Origin: Natronohydrobacter sp.
GTDB lineage: Bacteria > Pseudomonadota > Alphaproteobacteria > Rhodobacterales > Rhodobacteraceae
Assembly (NCBI GenBank): GCA_007123015.1
Contig: SKSL01000039.1
Coordinates: forward strand, 1-14,354
Direction of reading: 5' to 3'
DNA length: 14,354 bases
A program made the position numbers and the translations under genes. Below are positions 1 to 7,020 of this stretch, one piece after another; the stretch's first letter is position 1; each line of letters starts with the position of its first letter. The notes beneath the pieces were generated by a model. That model ran no database searches, was not told where the DNA came from, and saw nothing but the letters and a program-made list of their open reading frames with translations.

Positions 1-479
1 GCATCGGCTTCGATCATGTCCAGGATCAGACGGTTGCCGTCATTGCCCGGCTCGATCCCGTAGATGCGATTTTGCAGGGCATCGGCATGGGGCGCGATAT
101 CAGCGAAATCGGCAATGCCAAGCTCTGCAGCGGCGGAATTGACCGCCAGAGTATATTTCGCGCCTTCCAGATTGCGGCGCACTGTGTCCACAGTACCCGC
201 CTCGCGATAAGGGGCAATGTCGGCTTCCATTGTTGGCATCCAGTTGCCCAGGAATACGTCGATATCGCCATTGGCCATCGAGGTGTAGGTGACAGGCACC
301 GAAAGCACCAGCGTATTGGTCTGATAGCCCATGGCCTGCAGGATGGTCGAGGCAACGGCCGTGGTCGCTGTGATGTCGGTCCAGCCCACATCCGAGAACG
401 TGACAGAACTGCAATCGGCGAAGGCGGGCGCAGTGACAAGGCTTGCGGCCAGCAGGGCAGGGGTCAGGCGAAGGGTCAT
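1..479 (-). CDS. choX: Choline ABC transporter substrate-binding protein ChoX (3' part cut by window edge)
   Basis: Periplasmic choline-binding component of a choline ABC importer, supplying substrate for the divergent bet genes. The frame starts at the ATG reading leftwards from 479 and stays open for 159 codons to the window edge, so the C-terminal half or so is missing. Residues 1-21 form a signal peptide (basic MTLR, hydrophobic core, APAFA cleavage before DC). The mature part has GWTDI (W33, D35) and LGNWMPTM (W80). These match, with an offset of 10, the W43/D45/W90 choline-box residues I recall for Sinorhizobium ChoX, and C23 matches its disulfide cysteine. A purine-rich GAGAGAG tract lies upstream as a weak ribosome site. 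The permease and ATPase genes (choW, choV) probably lie beyond the left edge. A glycine betaine/proline-binding ProX-type protein is the main alternative; the bet context favours choline. Confidence 0.9.
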   Translation of the reverse strand, partial: MTLRLTPALLAASLVTAPAFADCSSVTFSDVGWTDITATTAVASTILQAMGYQTNTLVLSVPVTYTSMANGDIDVFLGNWMPTMEADIAPYREAGTVDTVRRNLEGAKYTLAVNSAAAELGIADFADIAPHADALQNRIYGIEPGNDGNRLILDMIEAD

Positions 480-513
480 TCTCGGCTCTCTCTCTGTTGT
501 GGTCATTTTGTTG

Positions 514-527
514 ATTGACCAGTCAAT
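514..527. promoter_or_regulatory. BetI operator palindrome in the choX-betI intergenic region
   Basis: ATTGACCAGTCAAT is a perfect inverted repeat (ATTGAC-CA-GTCAAT) in the 104-bp gap between divergent choX and betI. It resembles the ATTGA...TCAAT box bound by the TetR-family repressor BetI. Its central position means one dimer could control both directions. The repressor function is known for the family; its action here is inferred. I could not assign -10/-35 boxes with confidence, although a TTGACC overlaps the palindrome. Confidence 0.65.
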
Positions 528-583
528 AAACAATCGGCTAGACGTTTTGCAACTGTTTTCGGGGTTCAGATACAGGTCTTTTC

Positions 584-1168
584 ATGCCGAAGCTGGGAAT
601 GGAGCCTATCAGGCGTGACGCGCTGATCAAGGCCGCAATTATCGAGCTGGGACAAGTCGGCTCGCTTGATGTGACTGTCGCACGGATTGCCAAGCGCGCG
701 GGAATGTCGTCTGCGCTGGCGTATCATTATTTTGGTTCGAAAGAACATATGTTTCTGGCCGCCATGCGCCATGTGCTGTCCGTCTATGGGGCAGAGGTGC
801 GCGGCGCCCTAGCTGTGGGCGAGACGCCGCAAGCGCGGATCCGGGCCCTGGTCCGCGTGTCTTTCACCGGCAGCAATTTCCGGCGCGATGTGGTCGCGGC
901 CTGGTTGAACTTCTACGTCATGGCGCAGCGCAATGATCAAGCCGAGCGCTTGCTGCGGCTTTATCAGGCGCGGCTGCGCAGCAATCTGCGCCATGCGCTT
1001 CGGCCACTGGTGGGGGGGCGGGCTGCGTCCCTTGCCGACGGGGCCGCAGCCATGATCGACGGTGTCTATCTGCATGAAGCGCTGGGCACAGGCGAGCCGG
1101 ATGGCGCGCGTGCTGCCCGCGCCGTTGAAACCTGGCTGGATGCCGCGATCAGTGGGAAAGCACCGTGA
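584..1168 (+). CDS. betI: Choline-responsive TetR-family repressor BetI
   Basis: Transcriptional repressor of the choline-to-betaine genes, released by choline. The 194-residue product has the usual BetI length and its characteristic N-terminus (MPKLGMEPIRR). A TetR helix-turn-helix follows at about residues 28-55 (TVARIAKRAGMSSALAYHYF). The C-terminal ligand/dimer region includes FYVMAQ and the DGVYLHEAL stretch near the end. The ATG at 584 is preceded by AGGT with about 7 nt spacing; a downstream ATG at 599 would remove the conserved MPK..G. The stop overlaps the GTG start of betB (GTGA at 1165-1168), so the two are translationally coupled. The palindrome at 514-527 is its probable operator, implying autoregulation and control of divergent choX. 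Confidence 0.95.
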   Translation: MPKLGMEPIRRDALIKAAIIELGQVGSLDVTVARIAKRAGMSSALAYHYFGSKEHMFLAAMRHVLSVYGAEVRGALAVGETPQARIRALVRVSFTGSNFRRDVVAAWLNFYVMAQRNDQAERLLRLYQARLRSNLRHALRPLVGGRAASLADGAAAMIDGVYLHEALGTGEPDGARAARAVETWLDAAISGKAP

Positions 1169-2616
1169 GAGCACAGCCGCAAGCCAGTCATTTCATCGCC
1201 GGAGCGTGGCATGAAGATTGCGATGGAGCGTTGATCGAAAGCCGTTTTCCGGCGACAGGCGAGGTGATCGCGCAAGTACACGCAGCCACACCTGCCGTGA
1301 TCGACCGCGCGCTGGACACCGCACACGCCGCCCAAGCTGATTGGGCTGGGCTGCCACCTGTGGAACGCGGGCGCATCCTGCATCGCGCAGCAGAAATCCT
1401 GCGCGCCCGCAATCGCGACTTATCCGTGCTGGAGACGCTGGATACAGGCAAGCCCTTGCAGGAAACGCTGGTCGCAGATGCGGCCTCGGGGGCGGATGCG
1501 CTGGAATATTTCGCCGGGTTCGCGGCCACAGTGACGGGCCAGACCATCCCGCTGGGGCGCGACATGGCCTATACAATGCGCGAGCCACTGGGTGTCTGCG
1601 CAGGGATTGGCGCGTGGAATTACCCGATCCAGATCGCCTGCTGGAAAGCGGCCCCTGCGCTGGCTTTCGGCAATGCGATGGTCTTCAAACCCTCAGAGCT
1701 TACGCCGCTCTCGGCCTTGGCTCTGGCTGAGATCCTGAGTGAAGCAGGCCTGCCTGCTGGGGTGTTCAATGTCGTGCAGGGCCGGGGTGAGGTGGGGGCA
1801 GCGCTGGCCTCGGACCCGCGCGTGGCCAAGGTGTCACTGACCGGATCAGTGCCGACCGGGCGCAAGGTCTATGGCGCAGCGGGCGCAGCGCTCAAGGCAG
1901 TTACGATGGAACTGGGGGGAAAATCGCCGCTGATCATCTTTGATGACGCTGATCTGGACGATGCTGTCGGCGCTGCGATGCTGGCGAATTTCTATTCTTC
2001 AGGGCAGATCTGTTCCAACGGCACGCGGGTTTTCGTCCAGCACGCGGCGAAGGACGCCTTCCTCGAAAAACTGGCTGCGCGGACGTCGAAGATCACTCTG
2101 GGCGATCCGCTGGAGGAAGCGACGCAGATGGGGCCGCTGGTCTCTGCGCCGCAGCTGGAGCGGGTGCTGAGCTACATCGCGCAAGGCGTGGAACAGGGCG
2201 CGCGGCTGGTCTGTGGCGGCACGCAGGTCGGCGCGGCGGGATGTTTCGTGCAGCCCACGGTTTTTGCCGATGTCACCGACAGTATGACCATCGCGCGCGA
2301 AGAGATTTTCGGCCCGGTCATGGCTGTTCTGGATTTCGAGGGTGAGGCCGAGGTCATTGCACGCGCAAACGCCACAGACTACGGGCTGGCCGCCGGTGTC
2401 TTCACGCGCGATATCACGCGCGCCCATCGGGTGATCGCGCAGTTGCAGGCGGGCACATGCTGGATCAACGCCTATAATCTGACACCGGTCGAAATGCCCT
2501 TCGGGGGCGTCAAGGCCAGCGGTGTGGGGCGCGAAAACGGGCATGCGGCGCTTGAACATTATACACGGGTCAAGTCGGTCTATCTGGGCCTCGGCCCGGT
2601 CGATGCGCCTTACTGA
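1165..2616 (+). CDS. betB: Betaine aldehyde dehydrogenase BetB
   Basis: Cytoplasmic NAD(P)+-dependent oxidation of betaine aldehyde to glycine betaine, the second step of the pathway. It is a 483-residue ALDH-superfamily protein of typical BetB length. Visible motifs are the WNYP substrate/cofactor loop, VFKPSE for dinucleotide binding, LTGSVPTG, the general base in MELGGKSP (E249), the nucleophile in GQICSNGTR (C283), EEIFGPV and the C-terminal MPFGGVKASGVGRENG. The start is GTG at 1165, overlapping the betI stop. It gives the family N-terminus (MRAQP.ASHFI.G) and has a purine-rich GGGAAAG upstream. No betC (choline sulfatase) lies between betI and betB, unlike in rhizobial betICBA operons as I recall them. 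Confidence 0.96.
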   Translation: MRAQPQASHFIAGAWHEDCDGALIESRFPATGEVIAQVHAATPAVIDRALDTAHAAQADWAGLPPVERGRILHRAAEILRARNRDLSVLETLDTGKPLQETLVADAASGADALEYFAGFAATVTGQTIPLGRDMAYTMREPLGVCAGIGAWNYPIQIACWKAAPALAFGNAMVFKPSELTPLSALALAEILSEAGLPAGVFNVVQGRGEVGAALASDPRVAKVSLTGSVPTGRKVYGAAGAALKAVTMELGGKSPLIIFDDADLDDAVGAAMLANFYSSGQICSNGTRVFVQHAAKDAFLEKLAARTSKITLGDPLEEATQMGPLVSAPQLERVLSYIAQGVEQGARLVCGGTQVGAAGCFVQPTVFADVTDSMTIAREEIFGPVMAVLDFEGEAEVIARANATDYGLAAGVFTRDITRAHRVIAQLQAGTCWINAYNLTPVEMPFGGVKASGVGRENGHAALEHYTRVKSVYLGLGPVDAPY

Positions 2617-2635
2617 ACCGGCGTGATCCAGCGGA

Positions 2636-2656
2636 CGCGCCCCTGATCGGGGCGCG
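2636..2656 (+). repeat. GC-rich hairpin 1 in the betB-betA gap
   Basis: CGCGCCCC (2636-2643) and GGGGCGCG (2649-2656) form a perfect 8-bp stem with a 5-nt TGATC loop, 20 nt after the betB stop. No T-run follows, so it is not a classical intrinsic terminator. It may stabilise betIB mRNA or reduce read-through to betA. Confidence 0.6.
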
Positions 2657-2670
2657 AAGACATTGTTTTA

Positions 2671-2687
2671 GCGGGCCTTCGGCCCGC
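2671..2687 (+). repeat. GC-rich hairpin 2 in the betB-betA gap
   Basis: GCGGGCC (2671-2677) and GGCCCGC (2681-2687) form a 7-bp stem closed by a TTC loop, 25 nt before the betA ATG. It is close enough to the betA ribosome site to affect initiation. Like hairpin 1 it has no T-run. Confidence 0.6.
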
Positions 2688-2712
2688 GCGCACCTGTCTG
2701 GCGGGATTTGGG

Positions 2713-4356
2713 ATGCAAGAGGCAGATTATATTGTGGTCGGTGCAGGCTCTGGCGGCTGTGCAGTGACCTACCGGCTGGCTGAAGCCGGTCATTCCGTGC
2801 TGGTCGTGGAAGCGGGCGGCAGCGATTTCGGCCCTTTCATCCAGATGCCCGGCGCGCTGTCCTACCCGATGAACATGCGCCGCTATGACTGGGGCTTTCA
2901 GTCCGAACCCGAGCCGCATTTGGGCGAGCGTGCGCTGGCCTGTCCGCGTGGGCGGGTGATCGGCGGGTCTTCCAGCATCAACGGGATGGTCTATGTCCGC
3001 GGGCATGCCCGCGATTTCGACCATTGGGCGGAATGCGGTGCGGCGGGCTGGGGCTTTGCTGATGTGCTGCCCTATTTTCAGCGCATGGAGGATTGGCACG
3101 GTGGTGCGGCCTCAGACTGGCGCGGGCAGGGCGGGCCGTTGCATGTCAGCCGCGGGCCGCGCGACAATCCGCTTTTTGATGCATTTATCGCGGCCGGACA
3201 GCAAGCGGGCTACCCCGCCACGCCCGATTATAACGGCGCGCAGCAAGAAGGCTTCGGCGCGATGGAGGCTACGATCTGGCAAGGCGCGCGCTGGTCTGCC
3301 GCGCAAGCCTATCTGCGGCCCGCATTGGCAACAGGCCGTGCGCAGCTGGTGCGCGGTGAAGTGGCCGAGGTCACATTTGACGCAGCCCATCGCGCAACAG
3401 GTGTCAGGCTGCGCGATGGCCGCAAACTCACAGCGCGGGCGGAAGTGGTGCTGGCGGCATCCTCGATCAACACGCCGAAACTGCTGATGCTGTCGGGGAT
3501 CGGTCCGGCCGCGCATCTGGCCGCGCATGGGGTGCGGCTGCGTGCTGATCGCGCGGGTGTGGGGCAGAACTTGCAGGACCATCTGGAACTTTATCTGCAA
3601 TATTCTGCGCGCCAGCCGATAACACTTTACAAATACTGGAATTTGCTGGGCAAGGCCTGGGTCGGCGCGCAATGGTTGCTCGCGCGCCAAGGGCCGGGGG
3701 CTTCGAACCAGTTCGAAGCCTGTGCCTTTATCCGCTCGCGTGCCGGGATCGATTATCCTGACGTTCAGTATCATTTCCTGCCCATCGCAGTGCGCTATGA
3801 TGGCAAGGCTGTGGCCAAGGGGCATGGCTTTCAGACCCATGTCGGCCCGATGCGCTCGAAAAGTCGGGGCTGGGTGAAATTGCGTTCGCCCGATCCGGAT
3901 GATGCCCCATTGATCCAGTTCAACTACATGAGCCATCCCGAGGATTGGGACGATTTTCGCCGCTGCATCCGGCTGACACGCGAAATCATGCAGCAACCCG
4001 CTTTTGCACCGTATCTGAAGCAGGAAATCCAGCCTGGGCCTGACGTGCAATCTGATGCAGAACTGGACGCGTTCATCCGCGCCCATGTCGAATCGGCCTA
4101 TCACCCCTGCGGAACAGCGCGCATGGGGTCGCGCGCAGATCCGAAGGCTGTGGTGGACCCGGAAGGGCGCGTGATCGGTGTCGAGGCCCTGCGTATCGCA
4201 GACAGTTCGATCTTTCCACGCATCACCAATGGCAATCTGAATGCGCCCTCGATCATGGTGGGCGAGAAGATCGCAGACCACATGTTGGGGCGGCGCTTGC
4301 CAAGTGCCAATCTGGAACCCTGGTGCCACCCGGACTGGCAGATCGCGCAACGCTGA
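2713..4356 (+). CDS. betA: Choline dehydrogenase BetA (GMC oxidoreductase)
   Basis: FAD-dependent, membrane-associated oxidation of choline to betaine aldehyde, the first step of betaine synthesis. The product has 547 residues, near the usual 550 for BetA. The N-terminal Rossmann motif VVGAGSGG (G10, G12, G14-G15) binds FAD. The GMC signature GRVIGGSSSINGMVYVRG lies near residue 80. The second GMC signature ASSINTPKLLMLSGIGP is in mid-protein. The catalytic His is in YHPCGTARMG (H464) and the paired Asn in NGNLNAPSIM (N510). The ATG at 2713 gives MQEADYIVVGAG, the expected N-terminus; the upstream GGGATTTGGG is only a loose ribosome site. It follows betB after 96 nt carrying two hairpins, so its level may be uncoupled from betIB. 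Confidence 0.96.
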   Translation: MQEADYIVVGAGSGGCAVTYRLAEAGHSVLVVEAGGSDFGPFIQMPGALSYPMNMRRYDWGFQSEPEPHLGERALACPRGRVIGGSSSINGMVYVRGHARDFDHWAECGAAGWGFADVLPYFQRMEDWHGGAASDWRGQGGPLHVSRGPRDNPLFDAFIAAGQQAGYPATPDYNGAQQEGFGAMEATIWQGARWSAAQAYLRPALATGRAQLVRGEVAEVTFDAAHRATGVRLRDGRKLTARAEVVLAASSINTPKLLMLSGIGPAAHLAAHGVRLRADRAGVGQNLQDHLELYLQYSARQPITLYKYWNLLGKAWVGAQWLLARQGPGASNQFEACAFIRSRAGIDYPDVQYHFLPIAVRYDGKAVAKGHGFQTHVGPMRSKSRGWVKLRSPDPDDAPLIQFNYMSHPEDWDDFRRCIRLTREIMQQPAFAPYLKQEIQPGPDVQSDAELDAFIRAHVESAYHPCGTARMGSRADPKAVVDPEGRVIGVEALRIADSSIFPRITNGNLNAPSIMVGEKIADHMLGRRLPSANLEPWCHPDWQIAQR

Positions 4357-4473
4357 TCCGGTCGTTTCACCTTCGGACTGTTGTCAACATCCCAGGTTAC
4401 TGCGCAGGGACGTGGCACTTCTTTTGCAAGATGCAATACGCGCAACTGCTGTTTCGAGAACGGTTAACCAATA

Positions 4474-4489
4474 TTAAAAATGTGTTAAC
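4474..4489 (+). promoter_or_regulatory. Candidate CtrA-binding box upstream of the nuclease gene
   Basis: TTAA (4474-4477), 7 nt, then TTAAC (4485-4489) matches the alphaproteobacterial CtrA consensus TTAA-N7-TTAAC exactly. A further TTAACC at 4464-4469 lies 6 nt upstream, so three TTAA elements are clustered. The same stretch can be read as two palindromes, GGTTAACC (4462-4469) and TGTTAACA (4483-4490), with centres 21 bp apart. The site is about 45 bp before the nuclease ATG in a 175-bp gap. Chance occurrence in this AT-rich patch is possible; binding is inferred only. Confidence 0.4.
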
Positions 4490-4531
4490 AAAGCCCTTGA
4501 CGATACAGGGCTCCGCAGGCATCTCTGCTGT

Positions 4532-5221
4532 ATGTTTAGGTTTTGTTCATATTTGGTTGCCTGCCTTCTGGCGCTGCCGCTTTTGGCGGCGCAGCCGGAA
4601 ATCACCGGTCAGGCGCGGGTCATCGACGGCGATACGCTGGATATTGCCGGTCAACGACTTCGGATCGGGGGCATTGATGCGCCGGAACGTGCAGAAACCT
4701 GTATAGATGCACAAGGGCGCGAATGGCCCTGTGGCGCATGGGCCACCGAAGCAAAGCGCGATCTGTTGAAGCACCAGCGTCTGACATGCGTGGATTTGGG
4801 CGAGCGCTCATATCAGCGGATCGTGGCGCGATGCTACCTTGATGGCAGGGATCTGGCGGTCAGTCTGATTGAAGCGGGAATCGCGCGCCCTTGCCTGCGT
4901 TTTGCGCGTGCGCAGGGGCAAGAGCGTCCCTATCTGCAGGCCGAGAAAGTCGGGATGGCCAAAGGCGCCGGGATCTACGCAGGGCCCCTTAACCCGCTTG
5001 CCGCGTTCTGTGCTCCAAGATCAGAGCGGGCGCAAGTGGCCTCAACGATGCCGGACAGAGAGCGTTGCGTCATCAAAGGCAATATTTCGGCGAATGGACG
5101 GATTTATCACATGCCCGGCCAGCGTGATTATGATCGCGTCACCATGCGCAATCCTGACACTCGATGGTTCTGCAACGAGGCCGAAGCCCGCGCGGCAGGT
5201 TGGCGTCGTGCGATGCAATAA
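4532..5221 (+). CDS. Secreted thermonuclease-family (SNase-like) protein with C-terminal Cys/Trp module
   Basis: Probable exported nuclease of the staphylococcal nuclease (Snc/OB-fold) family, 229 residues. Residues 1-20 are a signal peptide (MFRF, hydrophobic core, LLAA then QPE). The SNase core covers about residues 22-140. VIDGDTL holds D34 (like SNase D21), LRIGGIDAPE holds R44, D49 and E52 (like R35, D40, E43), and SYQRIVARC holds R96 (like R87). The metal and catalytic residues therefore look intact. Paired cysteines fit an exported protein. The last 60 or so residues form a separate module with CVIKGNIS, IYHMPGQ..Y, WFCNEAEARAAGW; I recall this conserved module from other alphaproteobacterial SNase-like and small secreted proteins, without a known function. 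The ribosome site is weak (AGG at 4517-4519). It is monocistronic by position, with a CtrA-like box upstream. Confidence 0.88.
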   Translation: MFRFCSYLVACLLALPLLAAQPEITGQARVIDGDTLDIAGQRLRIGGIDAPERAETCIDAQGREWPCGAWATEAKRDLLKHQRLTCVDLGERSYQRIVARCYLDGRDLAVSLIEAGIARPCLRFARAQGQERPYLQAEKVGMAKGAGIYAGPLNPLAAFCAPRSERAQVASTMPDRERCVIKGNISANGRIYHMPGQRDYDRVTMRNPDTRWFCNEAEARAAGWRRAMQ

Positions 5222-5239
5222 GCATGTCGGCGAATTGAG

Positions 5240-5264
5240 CGGCTCTGGACGCGTGACAGAGCCG
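5240..5264 (+). terminator. Possible terminator hairpin after the nuclease gene
   Basis: CGGCTCTG (5240-5247) pairs with CAGAGCCG (5257-5264) in an 8-bp stem with a 9-nt loop, 18 nt after the nuclease stop. Only TGACTCTTT follows, a poor U-tract, so termination efficiency is doubtful. Confidence 0.4.
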
Positions 5265-5431
5265 TGACTCTTTCGCGGATAGCCCAGACGGGTCGAAAGC
5301 GTCGCGCCGCTCATCGGTTTGACGGTCGCGCGGGCTTCGAGGCCAGTGGGTGCCGTGTAAAAGCGGGCATGCAGGAGCAGGCGGCGACAAGGTGAAACTT
5401 CGCTTGCACTCGTCAAGAAATTCGTTGCAGT

Positions 5432-5521
<90 letters not shown>

Positions 5522-5527
5522 CAAATC

Positions 5528-6505
5528 TTGCAGGTGGCAATTAACGGATTTGGCCGTATCGGTCGCACTGTCTTGCGTGCATGGCTGCAAGGCGGTTGGC
5601 CAGAGATTGACATTGTGGCGATCAATGACATCGCCTCTGCCGAAGATTGTGCCTATCTGTTTCAATATGACAGTGTTTTCGGACCTCTTGATCAGGATGT
5701 CAGCGTGTCTGACACTGCCCTGACGGTCGCCGGACAGCATTTGCGGCTGACCCATGCCGCTGATCTGTCAGACCTTGATCTGTCCGATGTCGATCTTGTC
5801 ATGGAATGCACCGGACGCGCAGACCGGACCGAGGTCGCGCGCCGCGGAATCCGGTCCGGTGCGCGGCGCGTGCTGATCTCGGGCCCGTCAGAGGCTGCAG
5901 AAATCACAATTGTTCTGGGGGCAAATGATGCGGAACTGCGAGCTGACCATGTGTTGATCTCGAATGCGTCCTGCACGACCAACGCGCTGGCCCCTTTGGC
6001 GCAGCTTCTGCATGGAACCTGGGGCATTGCGACAGGCTTCATGACCACTGTTCACTGCTATACAGGCAGTCAGCCAACTGTCGATGCCCCTCGCGGCGAT
6101 CCGGCCCGGTCACGGGCTGCAGGGCTGTCGATGGTCCCGACAACGACCAGCGCCCAACGCTTGCTGGAACTTGTTCTGCCCGAAATGCAGGGGCGTTTGC
6201 TGGGCGCGGCCGTCAGAGTGCCGACTGCCTCTGTATCGGCAGTGGATCTTTCAGTTATGCTGGAACGCCCGGCCACTGTTGCGGATGTCAATGCAGCCTT
6301 GCGAACAGCGGGCGGTGTGATTGGCTGGACGGACAAACCCCTGGTTTCTGTCGATTTGCGCGCACGCCCCGAGAGCATCACCATGGCCCTGCCAGAGACC
6401 CAGATGACGGACCAGGGAATGCTGCGGGTTTTTGGGTGGTATGACAATGAATGGGGTTTCTCATGCCGGATGCTCGACATGGCTGTGCGGATTTCTCGGC
6501 TTTAG
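5528..6505 (+). CDS. Divergent glyceraldehyde-3-phosphate dehydrogenase family protein
   Basis: Type I GAPDH-family enzyme, 325 residues, expected to oxidise a phosphorylated aldehyde with NAD+; glyceraldehyde 3-phosphate is the default substrate and erythrose 4-phosphate an alternative. The N-terminal Rossmann motif is AINGFGRIGR and IND supplies the acidic residue typical of NAD+ use. The catalytic SNASCTTN (C149) and TVHCYT (H176) fall at the canonical numbers. AVRVPT and WYDNEWGF are also present. Several usually constant positions differ. The segment after H176 reads HCYTGSQ instead of HSYTNDQ. The HKDLRRAR region reads RGDPARSR. The phosphate-loop TTTGAA reads TTTSAQ. WGF replaces WGY, as in Epd. 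This looks like an accessory paralogue, not the housekeeping enzyme. The start is TTG with a good AGGGGG site; GTG 5534 is the alternative. Confidence 0.85.
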   Translation: MQVAINGFGRIGRTVLRAWLQGGWPEIDIVAINDIASAEDCAYLFQYDSVFGPLDQDVSVSDTALTVAGQHLRLTHAADLSDLDLSDVDLVMECTGRADRTEVARRGIRSGARRVLISGPSEAAEITIVLGANDAELRADHVLISNASCTTNALAPLAQLLHGTWGIATGFMTTVHCYTGSQPTVDAPRGDPARSRAAGLSMVPTTTSAQRLLELVLPEMQGRLLGAAVRVPTASVSAVDLSVMLERPATVADVNAALRTAGGVIGWTDKPLVSVDLRARPESITMALPETQMTDQGMLRVFGWYDNEWGFSCRMLDMAVRISRL

Positions 6506-6514
6506 CATGCGATT

Positions 6515-6541
6515 GCCCTTGCAACGCGTCTGCTCAAGGGC
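6515..6541 (+). terminator. Inverted repeat after the GAPDH-like gene
   Basis: GCCCTTG (6515-6521) and CAAGGGC (6535-6541) can form a 7-bp stem with a 13-nt loop, 9 nt after the stop. There is no T-tract and the loop is long, so this is a weak candidate terminator. The rest of the gap to csp (to 6656) shows no clear promoter to me. Confidence 0.3.
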
Positions 6542-6668
6542 CATGTGTGTAGGGCGACGTTACCTCTATCGACCACTGTTCTCCATTACGGCCACAGTCA
6601 CTTCGATCTTGCAATGACTGAGCCGGGCTGTCGCAAAGTGCGGGCAGCATCAAAACAGGAGACTTCAC

Positions 6669-6875
6669 ATGGCCAGTGGCACAGTGAAATGGTTTAACGC
6701 AACTAAAGGCTTCGGCTTCATTCAACCCGATGGCGGTTCCAAAGATGTGTTCGTGCACATTTCAGCTGTCGAGCGTGCTGGTCTGCGCGGTCTGGACGAT
6801 GGTCAGAAAGTGACTTTCGATCTGGAAAAAGGCCGTGATGGCCGTGAATCTGCGAGCAATCTTTCGCTCGCTTGA
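6669..6875 (+). CDS. CspA-family cold-shock protein
   Basis: Small cytoplasmic single-strand nucleic-acid-binding protein, 68 residues, a single cold-shock domain and nothing else. KGFGFIQP (RNP1, about residues 13-20) and VFVHIS (RNP2, about 27-32) are intact, following the standard MASGTVKWFN N-terminus. These proteins act as RNA chaperones. Cold induction cannot be judged from sequence, because many alphaproteobacterial paralogues respond to growth phase or other stress. AGGAGA at 6657-6662 gives a strong ribosome site with about 6-7 nt spacing. The gene is followed by a strong terminator and appears to be its own transcription unit. Confidence 0.97.
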   Translation: MASGTVKWFNATKGFGFIQPDGGSKDVFVHISAVERAGLRGLDDGQKVTFDLEKGRDGRESASNLSLA

Positions 6876-6918
6876 GCACCATTGCATGTAGCGCAAGTTT
6901 TTTGCGCGGAAAATAGAC

Positions 6919-6950
6919 AAGTCGCCCAATTTTTGGGCGACTTTTTGTTT
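6919..6950 (+). terminator. Rho-independent terminator after csp
   Basis: AAGTCGCCCAA (6919-6929) pairs perfectly with TTGGGCGACTT (6933-6943) around a 3-nt T loop, followed by TTTGTTT. An 11-bp stem plus U-tract is a textbook intrinsic terminator. Two shorter hairpins precede it: GCGAGC/GCTCGC (6852-6871), inside the end of csp, and GCGCAA/TTGCGC (6891-6907). Confidence 0.92.
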
Positions 6951-7020
6951 GCGCAGGGTGTGCGCAGACTTTTGCATGCTGCGCTTTGGCATCCGGTCCG
7001 TAACGCGCTAGGTTCAGCCT

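Noticed and set aside
3112..4350. 412-codon open frame on the minus strand opposite betA
   Set aside because: It is antisense to a clearly conserved GMC oxidoreductase, its translation has no recognisable domain, and long antisense frames are common in GC-rich codon-biased DNA.
4497..4536. Promoter for the nuclease gene from TTGACG (4497) and TATGTT (4531)
   Set aside because: The spacing is 28 bp and TATGTT includes the start codon; not a workable sigma-70 pair.
6609..6637. Sigma-70 promoter for csp (TTGCAA at 6609-6614)
   Set aside because: No acceptable -10 element lies 16-18 bp downstream, so I did not annotate it.
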